Below are positions 26,488 through 34,696 of a stretch of DNA of 64,000 nt, one piece after another (position 1 is the first letter of the stretch; each line of letters opens with the position of its first letter). Source of the stretch: Planctomycetaceae bacterium (lineage in GTDB: Bacteria; Planctomycetota; Planctomycetia; Pirellulales; Pirellulaceae); contig PBOG01000062.1 of the NCBI GenBank assembly GCA_002724245.1, positions 21,909 through 85,908 on the forward strand, written 5' to 3'. The position numbers were made by a program, and so were the translations under genes. The notes beneath the pieces were generated by a model. That model ran no database searches. It saw nothing but the letters and a program-made list of their open reading frames with translations, and was not told the origin of the DNA.

Positions 26488-28451
26488 GGTTCGGCTGCGT
26501 GGGTTGCGAGATGTTTCTTGACGGGGCCTAGTGCACTGGGTGAAACGGTAAACGAACGGATGTCCGCGCCGAGCAGCCTGTCCAGGCAAGCTGGAATCGA
26601 GGCAGCTTCTCCGCACACGGAGACGGGAATCTTTTGTTGGCGACCCCACCGCGCCGCCCGTTCGATCAAGGCCAGAACGGGGGCACAAAGCGACTGGAAC
26701 TGCTGCGGTTCACTTGTCGGGCCCGAGTCGTGCAGGGACTGCAACTGGTTGCAGGAACGGTCTGCCGCCAGGACATACTGAGTCAAATCGTTACTTCCCA
26801 CGGAAACAAAGTCGACCGCAAACGTCTCGATTTGAAACGCCGCGGCAGGGACTTCCAGCATGATCCCCAAGGGAGGCAGCCGGGCAGCAATTCCTTCTTG
26901 CTGAAGTGCTGCCAGCTGTTCATGCATCAGATCACGAACTTGTTCCACTTCCTGCGGCCAGGTCACCATGGGAAGGAGGATCTCGATCGGGCCTTCAGCA
27001 GCGGCTCGTAAAAGCGCTCGTAGCTGGATAGCAAACTGGTCTGGATACGCAAGTGAATAGCGCACACCGCGCAGGCCTAATGGGGATGTGGGTGGATCGT
27101 GAAGGCCTGGCATCGCTTTGTCGACAGAGGCGTCGAGTGTGCGAATCGTCACCGGTCGTCCCGCTGCCCAGGCGAGAAGCTCTCGATAACGCTCGACCTG
27201 AATCGCCTCGTCACGCAACTGGTCGGCGTTTTCAAACAGAAACTCGGTGCGTACCAGTCCAATGCCATCGCAACTCTCCGCTGACAACGACTTCAGGGAA
27301 GCCAGGTGGTCTACGTTAATCGTTATTTCAATGCGCTCGCCATCTTTAGTGTGGCTTGCCAGATTGCGCCAAGTGAGTTGTTCAGTACGCGCGGATTCAA
27401 ACGAACGAATTCTCGCCTGGGCCGCCCTGCGGACATGTTCTGGGGGAACGACGGTAAGGCAGCCCTGTTCGGCGTCGACAAGGACCTCCACACGGTCCTC
27501 GATTTTCGCGATGTCCATTGCGATCAGCATGGGAATGCCCACCGCGCGCGCCAGCAAAGCCGTATGATCCTGGAAGCTGCCCTGCTGGGTGACGATGGCC
27601 CGTGGAGCAGGTAATTCAAGCAGTTGGCTGGGACGCATTTCAGTTGCCAGAATAATCGCCTCTGCGGGGATTTTATTGGGACTTGGAGAGTTTGTGAGTA
27701 ATTGCCTGACACGCTGATCGAGGTCGCGGAGATCCAACGCACGCTGTCGATGGTAGTCTGCGGCGAGTTTTTCGAAGTCCTCGATCCATTGTGACAGTGT
27801 TCCAGACCAGGCCGATTCAACGGACTCTCCAGAGTGGATGCGGGAGACCACCGGGTCAATGAAATTCGGATCGTCGAGCATGCTGATTTGAAATCCGATC
27901 ACACCGGTGGCCGTCGTGTGACGCTGACTCAGACTGTGGAGTTCAACGCGGGCCGTATTGACTGCGGACCGCAGTCGTTGTTCCTCTGCTTCGCATGTCA
28001 CTGGGGAGTCACCAGTCTTTGGTGCAAGAACAGCGTGTGGTTGCACTCGATGTGTGATCCCCAAGGCAATGCCCTGGGAGACAGTGGTTCCCGTGAAAAC
28101 GCCGGTCGCGGATGGCGGTGCGCTGGCCGTGGTGTCTCCGGGTGCGGTGGGGGCTTCAACGGGCTCATCAAAATTGCGGTCGAACAGGTCAGCGACTGCT
28201 TTGATCACCGCGTCGGCTTCTGGTCCGGTCGCCCCGATTTGCAGCCGTTGTCCAAACCGTGCGCCGAGCCTCAGTACCTGGGCCGTACTACGCGCCTTGA
28301 CCCACTCCCCATCGCATTCCAGACGCACCCAGGTTTCGGCATCAAAGGTGACGACGAGTTGAGCGAGCTTCACGGCGGGGCGTGCGTGGAGACCGATCGG
28401 ATGAGTCAGGAGTACTGTTGTTTCAGTATCCATCACTGTTTCAGCACCCAT
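26484..28451 (-). CDS. HPr-enzyme I fusion phosphotransferase for the Dha system
   Basis: A 655-residue PTS protein. Residues 1-95 are an HPr domain with the active His in LTHPIGLHARPA and a Ser in VKARSTAQVL at the regulatory-Ser position. A linker follows, then a complete enzyme I from about residue 120: phospho-His domain (QQGSFQDHTALLARAVGIP, a variant of the GGRTSHTAI motif with His kept) and the PEP-binding C-terminal barrel (FVSVGSNDLTQYVLAADR and VSVCGEAAS with the catalytic Cys). It should move phosphate from PEP to DhaM. It starts with ATG overlapping the dhaM stop by 1 nt (TGATG) and overlaps dhaK by 4 bp. In E. coli DhaM the HPr and partial EI domains are fused behind the EIIA domain; here the EIIA part is a separate gene. 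Confidence 0.93.
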   Translation of the reverse strand: MGAETVMDTETTVLLTHPIGLHARPAVKLAQLVVTFDAETWVRLECDGEWVKARSTAQVLRLGARFGQRLQIGATGPEADAVIKAVADLFDRNFDEPVEAPTAPGDTTASAPPSATGVFTGTTVSQGIALGITHRVQPHAVLAPKTGDSPVTCEAEEQRLRSAVNTARVELHSLSQRHTTATGVIGFQISMLDDPNFIDPVVSRIHSGESVESAWSGTLSQWIEDFEKLAADYHRQRALDLRDLDQRVRQLLTNSPSPNKIPAEAIILATEMRPSQLLELPAPRAIVTQQGSFQDHTALLARAVGIPMLIAMDIAKIEDRVEVLVDAEQGCLTVVPPEHVRRAAQARIRSFESARTEQLTWRNLASHTKDGERIEITINVDHLASLKSLSAESCDGIGLVRTEFLFENADQLRDEAIQVERYRELLAWAAGRPVTIRTLDASVDKAMPGLHDPPTSPLGLRGVRYSLAYPDQFAIQLRALLRAAAEGPIEILLPMVTWPQEVEQVRDLMHEQLAALQQEGIAARLPPLGIMLEVPAAAFQIETFAVDFVSVGSNDLTQYVLAADRSCNQLQSLHDSGPTSEPQQFQSLCAPVLALIERAARWGRQQKIPVSVCGEAASIPACLDRLLGADIRSFTVSPSALGPVKKHLATHAAEP

Positions 28452-28834
28452 CAGGCGTCCTCAGCCGCGGCGCGAACGGTGTTCAAATCACTTCCCAAGG
28501 ATGCCTCTGACGCTGCCAGTAGCGCACCTTCGACGATGGGAGCATCGCAAACCACGATGCGTTCTTGTTGTTCGGCAGGGCACATGGAAATGGCCATTTC
28601 TGCATTCATGCGGGCACTGCCAAGGTCGAACAACACGGCGATCCCGGGTGGATTCCAGGCAAGGTCGAGGCAGGCACGGATTGCCGCAACATCCGTTCCC
28701 AGGCGGCTATCCACGGTGCCACCACAAGATTCAACGGCTACGTCACTGCCAACCATTTGTTTGACCATGGCTGCGGCGCCTCGAGCGACCTCCGCAGAGT
28801 GTGACACAATGACGATTCCAACACACTGGGTCAT
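28451..28834 (-). CDS. dhaM: Dihydroxyacetone kinase phosphotransferase subunit DhaM (EIIA-Man-like only)
   Basis: A 127-residue DhaM consisting only of the mannose-type EIIA domain. It opens MTQCVGIVIVSHSAEVARGA, where the His in VSHS is the phosphorylation site, and has VLFDLGSARMNAEMAI, a DhaM hallmark. The ATG at 28834 overlaps the dhaL stop as ATGA, fixing the start; the longer frame to 28876 lies in dhaL. DhaM re-phosphorylates the ADP tightly bound to DhaL, receiving phosphate from the HPr/EI protein encoded next. Confidence 0.94.
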   Translation of the reverse strand: MTQCVGIVIVSHSAEVARGAAAMVKQMVGSDVAVESCGGTVDSRLGTDVAAIRACLDLAWNPPGIAVLFDLGSARMNAEMAISMCPAEQQERIVVCDAPIVEGALLAASEASLGSDLNTVRAAAEDA

Positions 28835-29469
28835 GACGACTCCTGACGGGCTAGATTCCGGATGATCACATTGCACACCGTTTCGATGATCAGGTAGCTT
28901 GACATCGCACCCGGATCGACGTGGCCTAAGCTCCGTTCACCCAGAAACGCAGCGCGGCCTTTCGTCGCCAGCATCGCTTGGGTCGATTCCATACCGCACC
29001 GGGCGGTTGTGATGATCTCCTCAACGGTTTTGGTGCCACCGCCAGGATCGAAAGTCTCAAGCATTTCGACCAGGGGCACGAACACATCCAGCATGGTTTT
29101 CTCACCGGCGGTTGATCGTCCCCGTTGCTGGACAAGTTCGATGCCCGCCCGTAACGCGTTACGAAATTCGGCGAAGCCTGGATTGTCACCCAGGTGTTTG
29201 CCAAGCCCCATAAACAGGCTGCCGAAGAGCGGACCGGAAGCACCTCCGACATTCATAACCAGCGTCATGCCGATTTTCTCCAGAGCTGCCCCAGGAGGTA
29301 GTGACGCGATCTCGGCGCGCGCGGCGACGACCGCGTTCCACCCACGTGCCATGTTAATTCCATGATCGCCATCGCCGATGGCACGATCCAGGTCGGTCAG
29401 TTCTTCCGCGTGTTGCTGCAGCTGAACCGAAATGGCGTCGATCAATTCACGGATCGGGATGTCCATCAA
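28831..29469 (-). CDS. dhaL: Dihydroxyacetone kinase ADP-binding subunit DhaL
   Basis: A 212-residue DhaL. The Mg-ADP site is seen in DLDRAIGDGDHGINMARGW (residues about 23-41), and GGASGPLFGSLFMGLG and the AGEKTMLDVFVPL segment are also characteristic. Length is normal for DhaL. It is the first gene of a four-gene operon joined by 1-4 bp overlaps, and phosphorylates dihydroxyacetone held by DhaK. No dihydroxyacetone or glycerol uptake gene is adjacent. Confidence 0.96.
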   Translation of the reverse strand: MMDIPIRELIDAISVQLQQHAEELTDLDRAIGDGDHGINMARGWNAVVAARAEIASLPPGAALEKIGMTLVMNVGGASGPLFGSLFMGLGKHLGDNPGFAEFRNALRAGIELVQQRGRSTAGEKTMLDVFVPLVEMLETFDPGGGTKTVEEIITTARCGMESTQAMLATKGRAAFLGERSLGHVDPGAMSSYLIIETVCNVIIRNLARQESS

Positions 29470-29572
29470 GGGCTCCAGGGTTGGTCAGGGCGACGCCGGT
29501 CTTAGCGTGTTATAACGTCGCAGTCAGTTCCTGATCCGGTCGTATGGTGAGGTGGGATGCGGCCCTCTGTGG

Positions 29573-29599
29573 CTGGCAGCGCCGACGGCGTGGAGCCAG
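29573..29599 (-). terminator. Probable terminator hairpin after the esterase gene
   Basis: Arms CTGGC/GCCAG and GCGCC/GGCGT nest to form a stem of about 10 bp with a 3-nt loop and small bulges, 40 bp beyond the esterase stop on the minus strand and before dhaL. It lacks a T-run. Position between two same-strand transcription units favours a terminator. Confidence 0.4.
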
Positions 29600-29638
29600 G
29601 CAGTGTGACCTCGGTGCAGCATTTTCGCAACGGCTGAT

Positions 29639-31648
29639 TCAGTCTTCGAAACGCACCTTGTTTTGGCCCGACGGATCTTTGCCAATCAGGCGTACCAGGT
29701 CCGGCAGGTCGTAGGTGGCCAGCGCGCCATGGACTGTGCTGTCGAGTTGGCCTGAGGGGGCTGACTCTGCCACCACTGCCGACCAGCTGCGGGGCGTCTT
29801 ACGCAAGGTGACTGAAGTAAAGAGTTGGGGCTGCAATGCGGCTGCATGAAGCGCGATAATCCCCGCCTGCCCAACGGCCACGAGATGGACTTCGCGTGGG
29901 TTGGCTCGGTTCTTCTGATAGTAGGCTACGAAGTCAGCTGCAGCCAATGCGTCTTCAACGCGCAGGCCAAGCAGTGATTTTCCGAGGAGGTAGCCGAGGT
30001 AGTACGTTTTCCAGTCTGTCAGTACAGGATCGCGTTTGTCTGTTCCAGTTTCTCCCTGACCACTCAGGTCAACACTGACGACGGCATGTCCGGCATCGAC
30101 AATATCTTCAATCGCTTGTCCCGCCGCGGAATCACCCAGTTTGCCATCGTCGTGCAAGTACAGGTAGGCAGCATCGACGGGGATCGTCGGATGGAATGTC
30201 AAGGCGGGCAGCGGGATGCCGGAGTCGGTAGTCAGTAACAGTTTATCGATGTGGTAGTCAGGGCGTTGCACTCGTCCCAGATCCTGCATGACAGGTGGTT
30301 TCAGCTTCGAGGTGGGGCGCACGCCGATGAGATTTCGTATTCGTGCTACCATTTCGTTGCGCGGTGTGGTTTGCCAGTGTTTTTCTCTTTGCTGCGCCAG
30401 CCGGCTTTCGTATTCGTGGTTTAGCTCGATGACGGAGCGTTCTCCTGGCAGACTGGTGAGTACCTGCCCGGAATTCGTGCAAAGCAAGTCGGCTGCTGGA
30501 CGCACTGGCAATTCGGCGATGGGTACGGGTTTGTCTTCTCCACGCAACCAGCGTTTCATCCAGTGGGTAATTGTCGCCAGGTTCTGTGGGTGTACGCCGT
30601 GGTTCCCCTCGACCTCCACCAGATCGACGCGCTCAGGGTATCCGAGACGGGCGTAGACACGTTTGGCCTGGCGGTAGTTCTGCCAGCTCCCCTGAATGTC
30701 AAAGAAATCACCGGTGGTTGAGCTGATCAGTGTAGGACGTGGCGCCCGCATCAGAATGTAGTCGGGTTGATCAAGCCCGTAGGCGATTTGGCCGAAGATG
30801 TTCTGCTCGGCATCCTGTGGTCCAATCGTTTCGATTAAACGTCGAAATGTTGTCAGGTAGCATGCTGGAGCGGCACATTGCACACGGTCATCGAGTGCCA
30901 TGACGTAGCTGGTCAGCGTACCGCCTCCGGAACACCCGGTGAAGCCGATTCGCTGTGGGTCAATTTCACGCCGGCTGGCGAGATAATCGATCGAACGCAA
31001 TGCGTCCCAGATGCGATAACGGGCGGTATTGCGGCCCACCAGAATAGAGCCGACGCCAAGCAGGAAATGTTCTGTGGTGGTACTCTGAAACAGGGGTTCT
31101 CCAGTCGTCGCCAGCAGTTGCGAGCGTTCTCCCTGTCCGATCGGGTCGAAACAAAGAGCGGCTATCCCGTGCTGGGCCAGCATGATTCCGAACCTTTGGT
31201 TGTAATCAGCGGTTTTGCCAGTGCGACTATGGCCGCTGGAAACAACGACACCGGGTACCGGCACGGAGGCATGTGGCAGATAAAGATTGGCGGTGACATG
31301 ATGGTCGGGCTGGCTCTGGAAGATCACATTTTCGATGCGATACCCTTCGGCCTGGATGACTTTTGTCCGCTCTGCGTGTAGTGGTGTCCGTTCCGGAAAT
31401 CCACCCAATTGTCGCAGCAAGAAGGCTCGCAATTTCTTCTGGTAGGCGACGATGTCTTCTGCTGTCTTGAGTTGTTCATAGCCTTCCATTCGTCGATCGA
31501 GGGCAGCATAGGCTTGCTGTTGGAAATGCGCGTACAAGTTCCCTGCGGTACGTTGTTCTGTATTCAGGCAACTTAAGTCTTCCGCTGCGGCACCAACACT
31601 TGGCACAGACAGCATCAGGAACATCGCGAATCGGAAAGGTCTACTCAT
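29639..31648 (-). CDS. Exported two-domain alpha/beta hydrolase (acetylxylan-esterase-like)
   Basis: A 669-residue secreted protein with signal sequence MSRPFRFAMFLMLSVPSVGA. The N-terminal domain (about residues 60-350) is an alpha/beta hydrolase of the AXE1/dienelactone-hydrolase type with oxyanion region VVVSSGHSRTGKT and nucleophile elbow GFTGCSGGGTLTSY; DRVQC and EGNHGVHPQN supply the likely acid and His. A second hydrolase-like domain (about 440-669) keeps the fold pattern (VSVDLSGQGETG) but its elbow reads VAVGQAGIIAL, without a Ser. Substrate is probably an acylated carbohydrate, inferred from family. It is monocistronic by layout. Confidence 0.82.
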   Translation of the reverse strand: MSRPFRFAMFLMLSVPSVGAAAEDLSCLNTEQRTAGNLYAHFQQQAYAALDRRMEGYEQLKTAEDIVAYQKKLRAFLLRQLGGFPERTPLHAERTKVIQAEGYRIENVIFQSQPDHHVTANLYLPHASVPVPGVVVSSGHSRTGKTADYNQRFGIMLAQHGIAALCFDPIGQGERSQLLATTGEPLFQSTTTEHFLLGVGSILVGRNTARYRIWDALRSIDYLASRREIDPQRIGFTGCSGGGTLTSYVMALDDRVQCAAPACYLTTFRRLIETIGPQDAEQNIFGQIAYGLDQPDYILMRAPRPTLISSTTGDFFDIQGSWQNYRQAKRVYARLGYPERVDLVEVEGNHGVHPQNLATITHWMKRWLRGEDKPVPIAELPVRPAADLLCTNSGQVLTSLPGERSVIELNHEYESRLAQQREKHWQTTPRNEMVARIRNLIGVRPTSKLKPPVMQDLGRVQRPDYHIDKLLLTTDSGIPLPALTFHPTIPVDAAYLYLHDDGKLGDSAAGQAIEDIVDAGHAVVSVDLSGQGETGTDKRDPVLTDWKTYYLGYLLGKSLLGLRVEDALAAADFVAYYQKNRANPREVHLVAVGQAGIIALHAAALQPQLFTSVTLRKTPRSWSAVVAESAPSGQLDSTVHGALATYDLPDLVRLIGKDPSGQNKVRFED

Positions 31649-31899
31649 TGGTGTTATGCCACAAAAACGGGTTTCAGGTTGCAGGAAAGTACCGCATGTG
31701 CGGTCGCTGGGGCCATCTTATACACAAATCGACAACCACGCACGCTCTCGAACACGAGTTGCATAGACCCCCGGTTTAAGGCTACTGCCGCTTTTCAGGT
31801 TTACCGGGAGGGAACTTGCAGTTGGCCAGGTCAAGGTCTCTAACCTAAAATCAAAGCCGAACAGGGCTAGTTCACTTTCACCACAACACAGGTTTTACG

Positions 31900-33342
31900 A
31901 TGCTCACCATACAGGGATGTCGACAACGGACGTGCGGCGGGTTGAACCGTCGTGCCTTGTTGCAAGCCGCTGGCAGTGGTCTCTTTGGCGTGAATCTGTC
32001 CACCGTGTTGGCAGCGGAACAGGAGTCCCGGCCTTTCCAGAACGGTCGAGCCAGGTCGGTGTTGTTTCTGTTGCTGTTTGGTGGTCCCAGTCAACTCGAA
32101 ACGTTTGACATGAAGCCGTCCGCCCCCGATGACATTCGCGGGCCGTTTCGACCGATCGCATCCCGCACGCCCGGTTTACAAATTTGTGAACATCTGTCGC
32201 AGACGGCACAGGTTTCCGACAAGTTTGCCGTCGTTCGTTCGATGACGATGCCGTACAACGACCACGGTTGCGTTTTTTACATCCAGACAGGCCGTCCCCA
32301 TCCGGCGCGTTTTGGAGCGACACCGGGTGAAACACCGATCGGACCGAACGACCCGCCAGCGATGGGTTCGGTTGTCGAGTATCTGTCTCGTCACCATGAT
32401 CCTGGTCGTGTGGCTGCGTTGCCCGATTATGTCTATTTGCCGAATCGTCTTGGTGCATTGCAGGACATTGATCGTGGTGGACAATACGCAGGCTGGCTGG
32501 GAAGGTCGTATAACGCGCTAGCGACCGACATCCGCAAGCGCAACAAGAATGACAACCCTTATTTTCGCAAGTGCACTGAAGAGGAGCTCGATTTCCGTAT
32601 CAAGGGACTGGCGCCCAAAGTGGACGTGAGTCTTGACCGACTGGCTCAACGGAGTTCGCTGTTGGAGCAGTTTGATCAACAACGCAGGCTGGTGGATGCC
32701 AGTGGTGCGGTCGAATCGTATGACGTGATACGACGTCGTGCCACAGAGTTGGCCACATCCGAACAAATGCGTCTGGCTTTGGATATTCGCCGCGAGTCGC
32801 CCGCGCTGCGCGATCGGTACGGACGCCACTTGTTCGGTCAATCGGTATTGATGGGGCGACGGATGATCGAAGCGGGCTCACGTTTTGTGACCGTTGCCTG
32901 GGACACGCCTGATGGCTACAGCTGGGATTCGCACCGCAATAGCGATGATGTGAAAAAACATCTGATTCCAGGTTTTGATCAAACGTTTTCGGCGTTGCTG
33001 TGCGACCTTGAGGACCGTGGCTTGTTGGATGAGACGCTGGTTGTCGCTGTGGGTGAAATGGGGCGTACCCCGCGGGCGAATAAACAGTGGGGACGTGACC
33101 ATTGGACGGTTTGCTTCCCCGCGGTTCTGGCCGGGGCTGGCATCCGTGGCGGTAGCACCTACGGCAGTTCAGATGCCAAAGCGGCTTATCCGGACGAGCA
33201 TCCCACGCGACCGGAAGATCTCTCAGCGACCATCTTTCAGGCTCTGGGCATCGACCCACACATGCGCATTCCGGACCCTCAGGGACGCCCCGTTCCGCTC
33301 GTGGAGAATGGACGCGCCTTGACGTCGGAATTGTTTGGTTGA
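31900..33342 (+). CDS. DUF1501 protein with Tat-like leader (unpaired)
   Basis: A 480-residue DUF1501 protein. The leader contains LNRRALLQAAGSGLFGVNL, a twin-arginine-type sequence. Core motifs are RSVLFLLLFGGPSQLETFDM, SRFVTVAWDTPDGYSWDSH, TLVVAVGEMGRTPR and WGRDHWTVCFPAVLAGAGI. Unlike the other three DUF1501 genes of the window it has no DUF1549/DUF1553 neighbour and lies on the opposite strand, alone and convergent with the SDR gene. Confidence 0.93.
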   Translation: MLTIQGCRQRTCGGLNRRALLQAAGSGLFGVNLSTVLAAEQESRPFQNGRARSVLFLLLFGGPSQLETFDMKPSAPDDIRGPFRPIASRTPGLQICEHLSQTAQVSDKFAVVRSMTMPYNDHGCVFYIQTGRPHPARFGATPGETPIGPNDPPAMGSVVEYLSRHHDPGRVAALPDYVYLPNRLGALQDIDRGGQYAGWLGRSYNALATDIRKRNKNDNPYFRKCTEEELDFRIKGLAPKVDVSLDRLAQRSSLLEQFDQQRRLVDASGAVESYDVIRRRATELATSEQMRLALDIRRESPALRDRYGRHLFGQSVLMGRRMIEAGSRFVTVAWDTPDGYSWDSHRNSDDVKKHLIPGFDQTFSALLCDLEDRGLLDETLVVAVGEMGRTPRANKQWGRDHWTVCFPAVLAGAGIRGGSTYGSSDAKAAYPDEHPTRPEDLSATIFQALGIDPHMRIPDPQGRPVPLVENGRALTSELFG

Positions 33343-33422
33343 GGGGCTGGTCGCCGTGATACGGTGTGCTGATTTCTGCAAGCTGTCACTGGAGTTCGTC
33401 GATTTCGGTCCGGTGGGCGGGC

Positions 33423-34223
33423 TCAATAGGGCAACATGCCGCCTGAGCAGTTCAGTGTTTGACCGGCGATGTAACTTGCATCATCACTGGCCAGGTAAAC
33501 AGCCAGATTGGCCATGTCCTCGGGTCGTTGGATGCGTCCAATCGGAATGGAAGCCACTGCTTCCGCTTTGAATGAGCCTGTGGGGGTGTTGCTGCGCTGC
33601 GTGACCTCGCGGTCGATCAGGTCCCACATCGGTGTGTCGACGATGCCTCCGCAGATGCAGTTCACTAGAATTCCGTCTGCAGCGAGTTCAACTCCGAGTT
33701 GCTTCGTCAAACCGATCACCGCGTGCTTGCTCATCGCATACAATCCCAGTGGTGTTGCTTTGCCAGGGGCTATTTTTCCTGCGCCGCTGGCGTTGATGAT
33801 GATGCGTCCACCGTGTCCCTGTTTGAGCATTTGTCTGGCTGCGATCGTGGCACTGAGAAAGCAGCCCTTGGCGTTGATGGACATCTGACGATCAAAGCTC
33901 GCTTCGGTTGCCTCGATCAATGGCGCGACCTCACCGGTGCCCGCATTACAGACGATGATGTCGAGTTGGCCGTGCAAGGCAACGGCCTGTGAAATTGCGT
34001 CTTCCGTTTGACTGGACGACGTGACGTCCATGATGTGGAACGAAGCTGAAGTCTCTTTGCGCTGTGCAGCGGTAACGACTAGATCTGCCTGTCCCGGGGA
34101 GATGTCCGTCAAGAGCACTTGGGCGCCTTCAGTGATGAACCGGCTCGCAATGGCCAGCCCGATGCCACGCCCGGCGCCGGTAACGAGCACCGACTTGCCT
34201 TTGAGTTCTGGATAACTTGCCAC
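33423..34223 (-). CDS. Short-chain dehydrogenase/reductase
   Basis: A 266-residue classical SDR. The cofactor motif TGAGRGIG is at residues 16-23, NAG (CNAGTG) around 93, the catalytic Ser in INASGAGKIAPG, and the active YxxxK as LYAMSKHAVIG. The C-terminus GQTLNCSGGMLPY is typical. An Asp after beta-2 (LLTDIS) suggests NAD rather than NADP. The substrate is unknown. It follows the VOC gene by 12 bp, so SDR, VOC and the Nramp-like gene likely form one operon. Confidence 0.92.
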   Translation of the reverse strand: MASYPELKGKSVLVTGAGRGIGLAIASRFITEGAQVLLTDISPGQADLVVTAAQRKETSASFHIMDVTSSSQTEDAISQAVALHGQLDIIVCNAGTGEVAPLIEATEASFDRQMSINAKGCFLSATIAARQMLKQGHGGRIIINASGAGKIAPGKATPLGLYAMSKHAVIGLTKQLGVELAADGILVNCICGGIVDTPMWDLIDREVTQRSNTPTGSFKAEAVASIPIGRIQRPEDMANLAVYLASDDASYIAGQTLNCSGGMLPY

Positions 34224-34235
34224 TGTCCACCTCGG

Positions 34236-34685
34236 TTACGCGGAGTATTCTGTCAGTTCGAGTACGTATCCATCTGGATCCAGGAAAAAGACACAACCGA
34301 TTTTCCCTTCATGTTCCAGGTCAAATTCAACCGGTGCGCTGACGAATTCGACCCCTTTCGCTTGCAACGCATTGTAGGCCTTGCCAATGTCGTTGACCTC
34401 GATGCAGAAATGGCTGTTGGCAATGTCTCCCAGCTTGCTGTCGGATTGTTTTCCGGGAGGCTCGAGGTACTCTTGCAGGTCAATGTGGATGCCTGGCGTT
34501 TCGGGACAGAGTAAGCGGACGACTTTCATTTCGACACGCTCTTTTCCTGCCATTTTTGAGATCGTCTCGCCGGTCAGGTCATGGTCGCTGGCACGTACCA
34601 GGCCAAGCAGGTCGCAGTAGAACGCGAGTGAGCGTTCCATGTCGCTGACGGTTACCGCGACATGATCGAATTTGACAGCAAACAT
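34236..34685 (-). CDS. VOC (glyoxalase/dioxygenase-fold) protein
   Basis: A 149-residue vicinal-oxygen-chelate protein with two beta-alpha-beta-beta-beta units: FDHVAVTVSDMERSLAFYCD at the N-terminus and HFCIEVNDIGKAYNALQAKG in the second half, ending VFFLDPDGYVLELTEYS. Metal ligands would be His near residue 8, the His-x-Asp type pair and the C-terminal Glu. An excellent AGGAG lies 6 nt upstream of the ATG, right after the Nramp-like stop. It may be a lyase, isomerase or epimerase; no specific assignment is possible. Confidence 0.88.
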   Translation of the reverse strand: MFAVKFDHVAVTVSDMERSLAFYCDLLGLVRASDHDLTGETISKMAGKERVEMKVVRLLCPETPGIHIDLQEYLEPPGKQSDSKLGDIANSHFCIEVNDIGKAYNALQAKGVEFVSAPVEFDLEHEGKIGCVFFLDPDGYVLELTEYSA

Positions 34686-34696
34686 TCATTTCTCCT

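Noticed and set aside
27834..28865. Long plus-strand frame of 343 codons
   Set aside because: Antisense shadow of the HPr/EI and dhaM genes, whose motifs are unambiguous.
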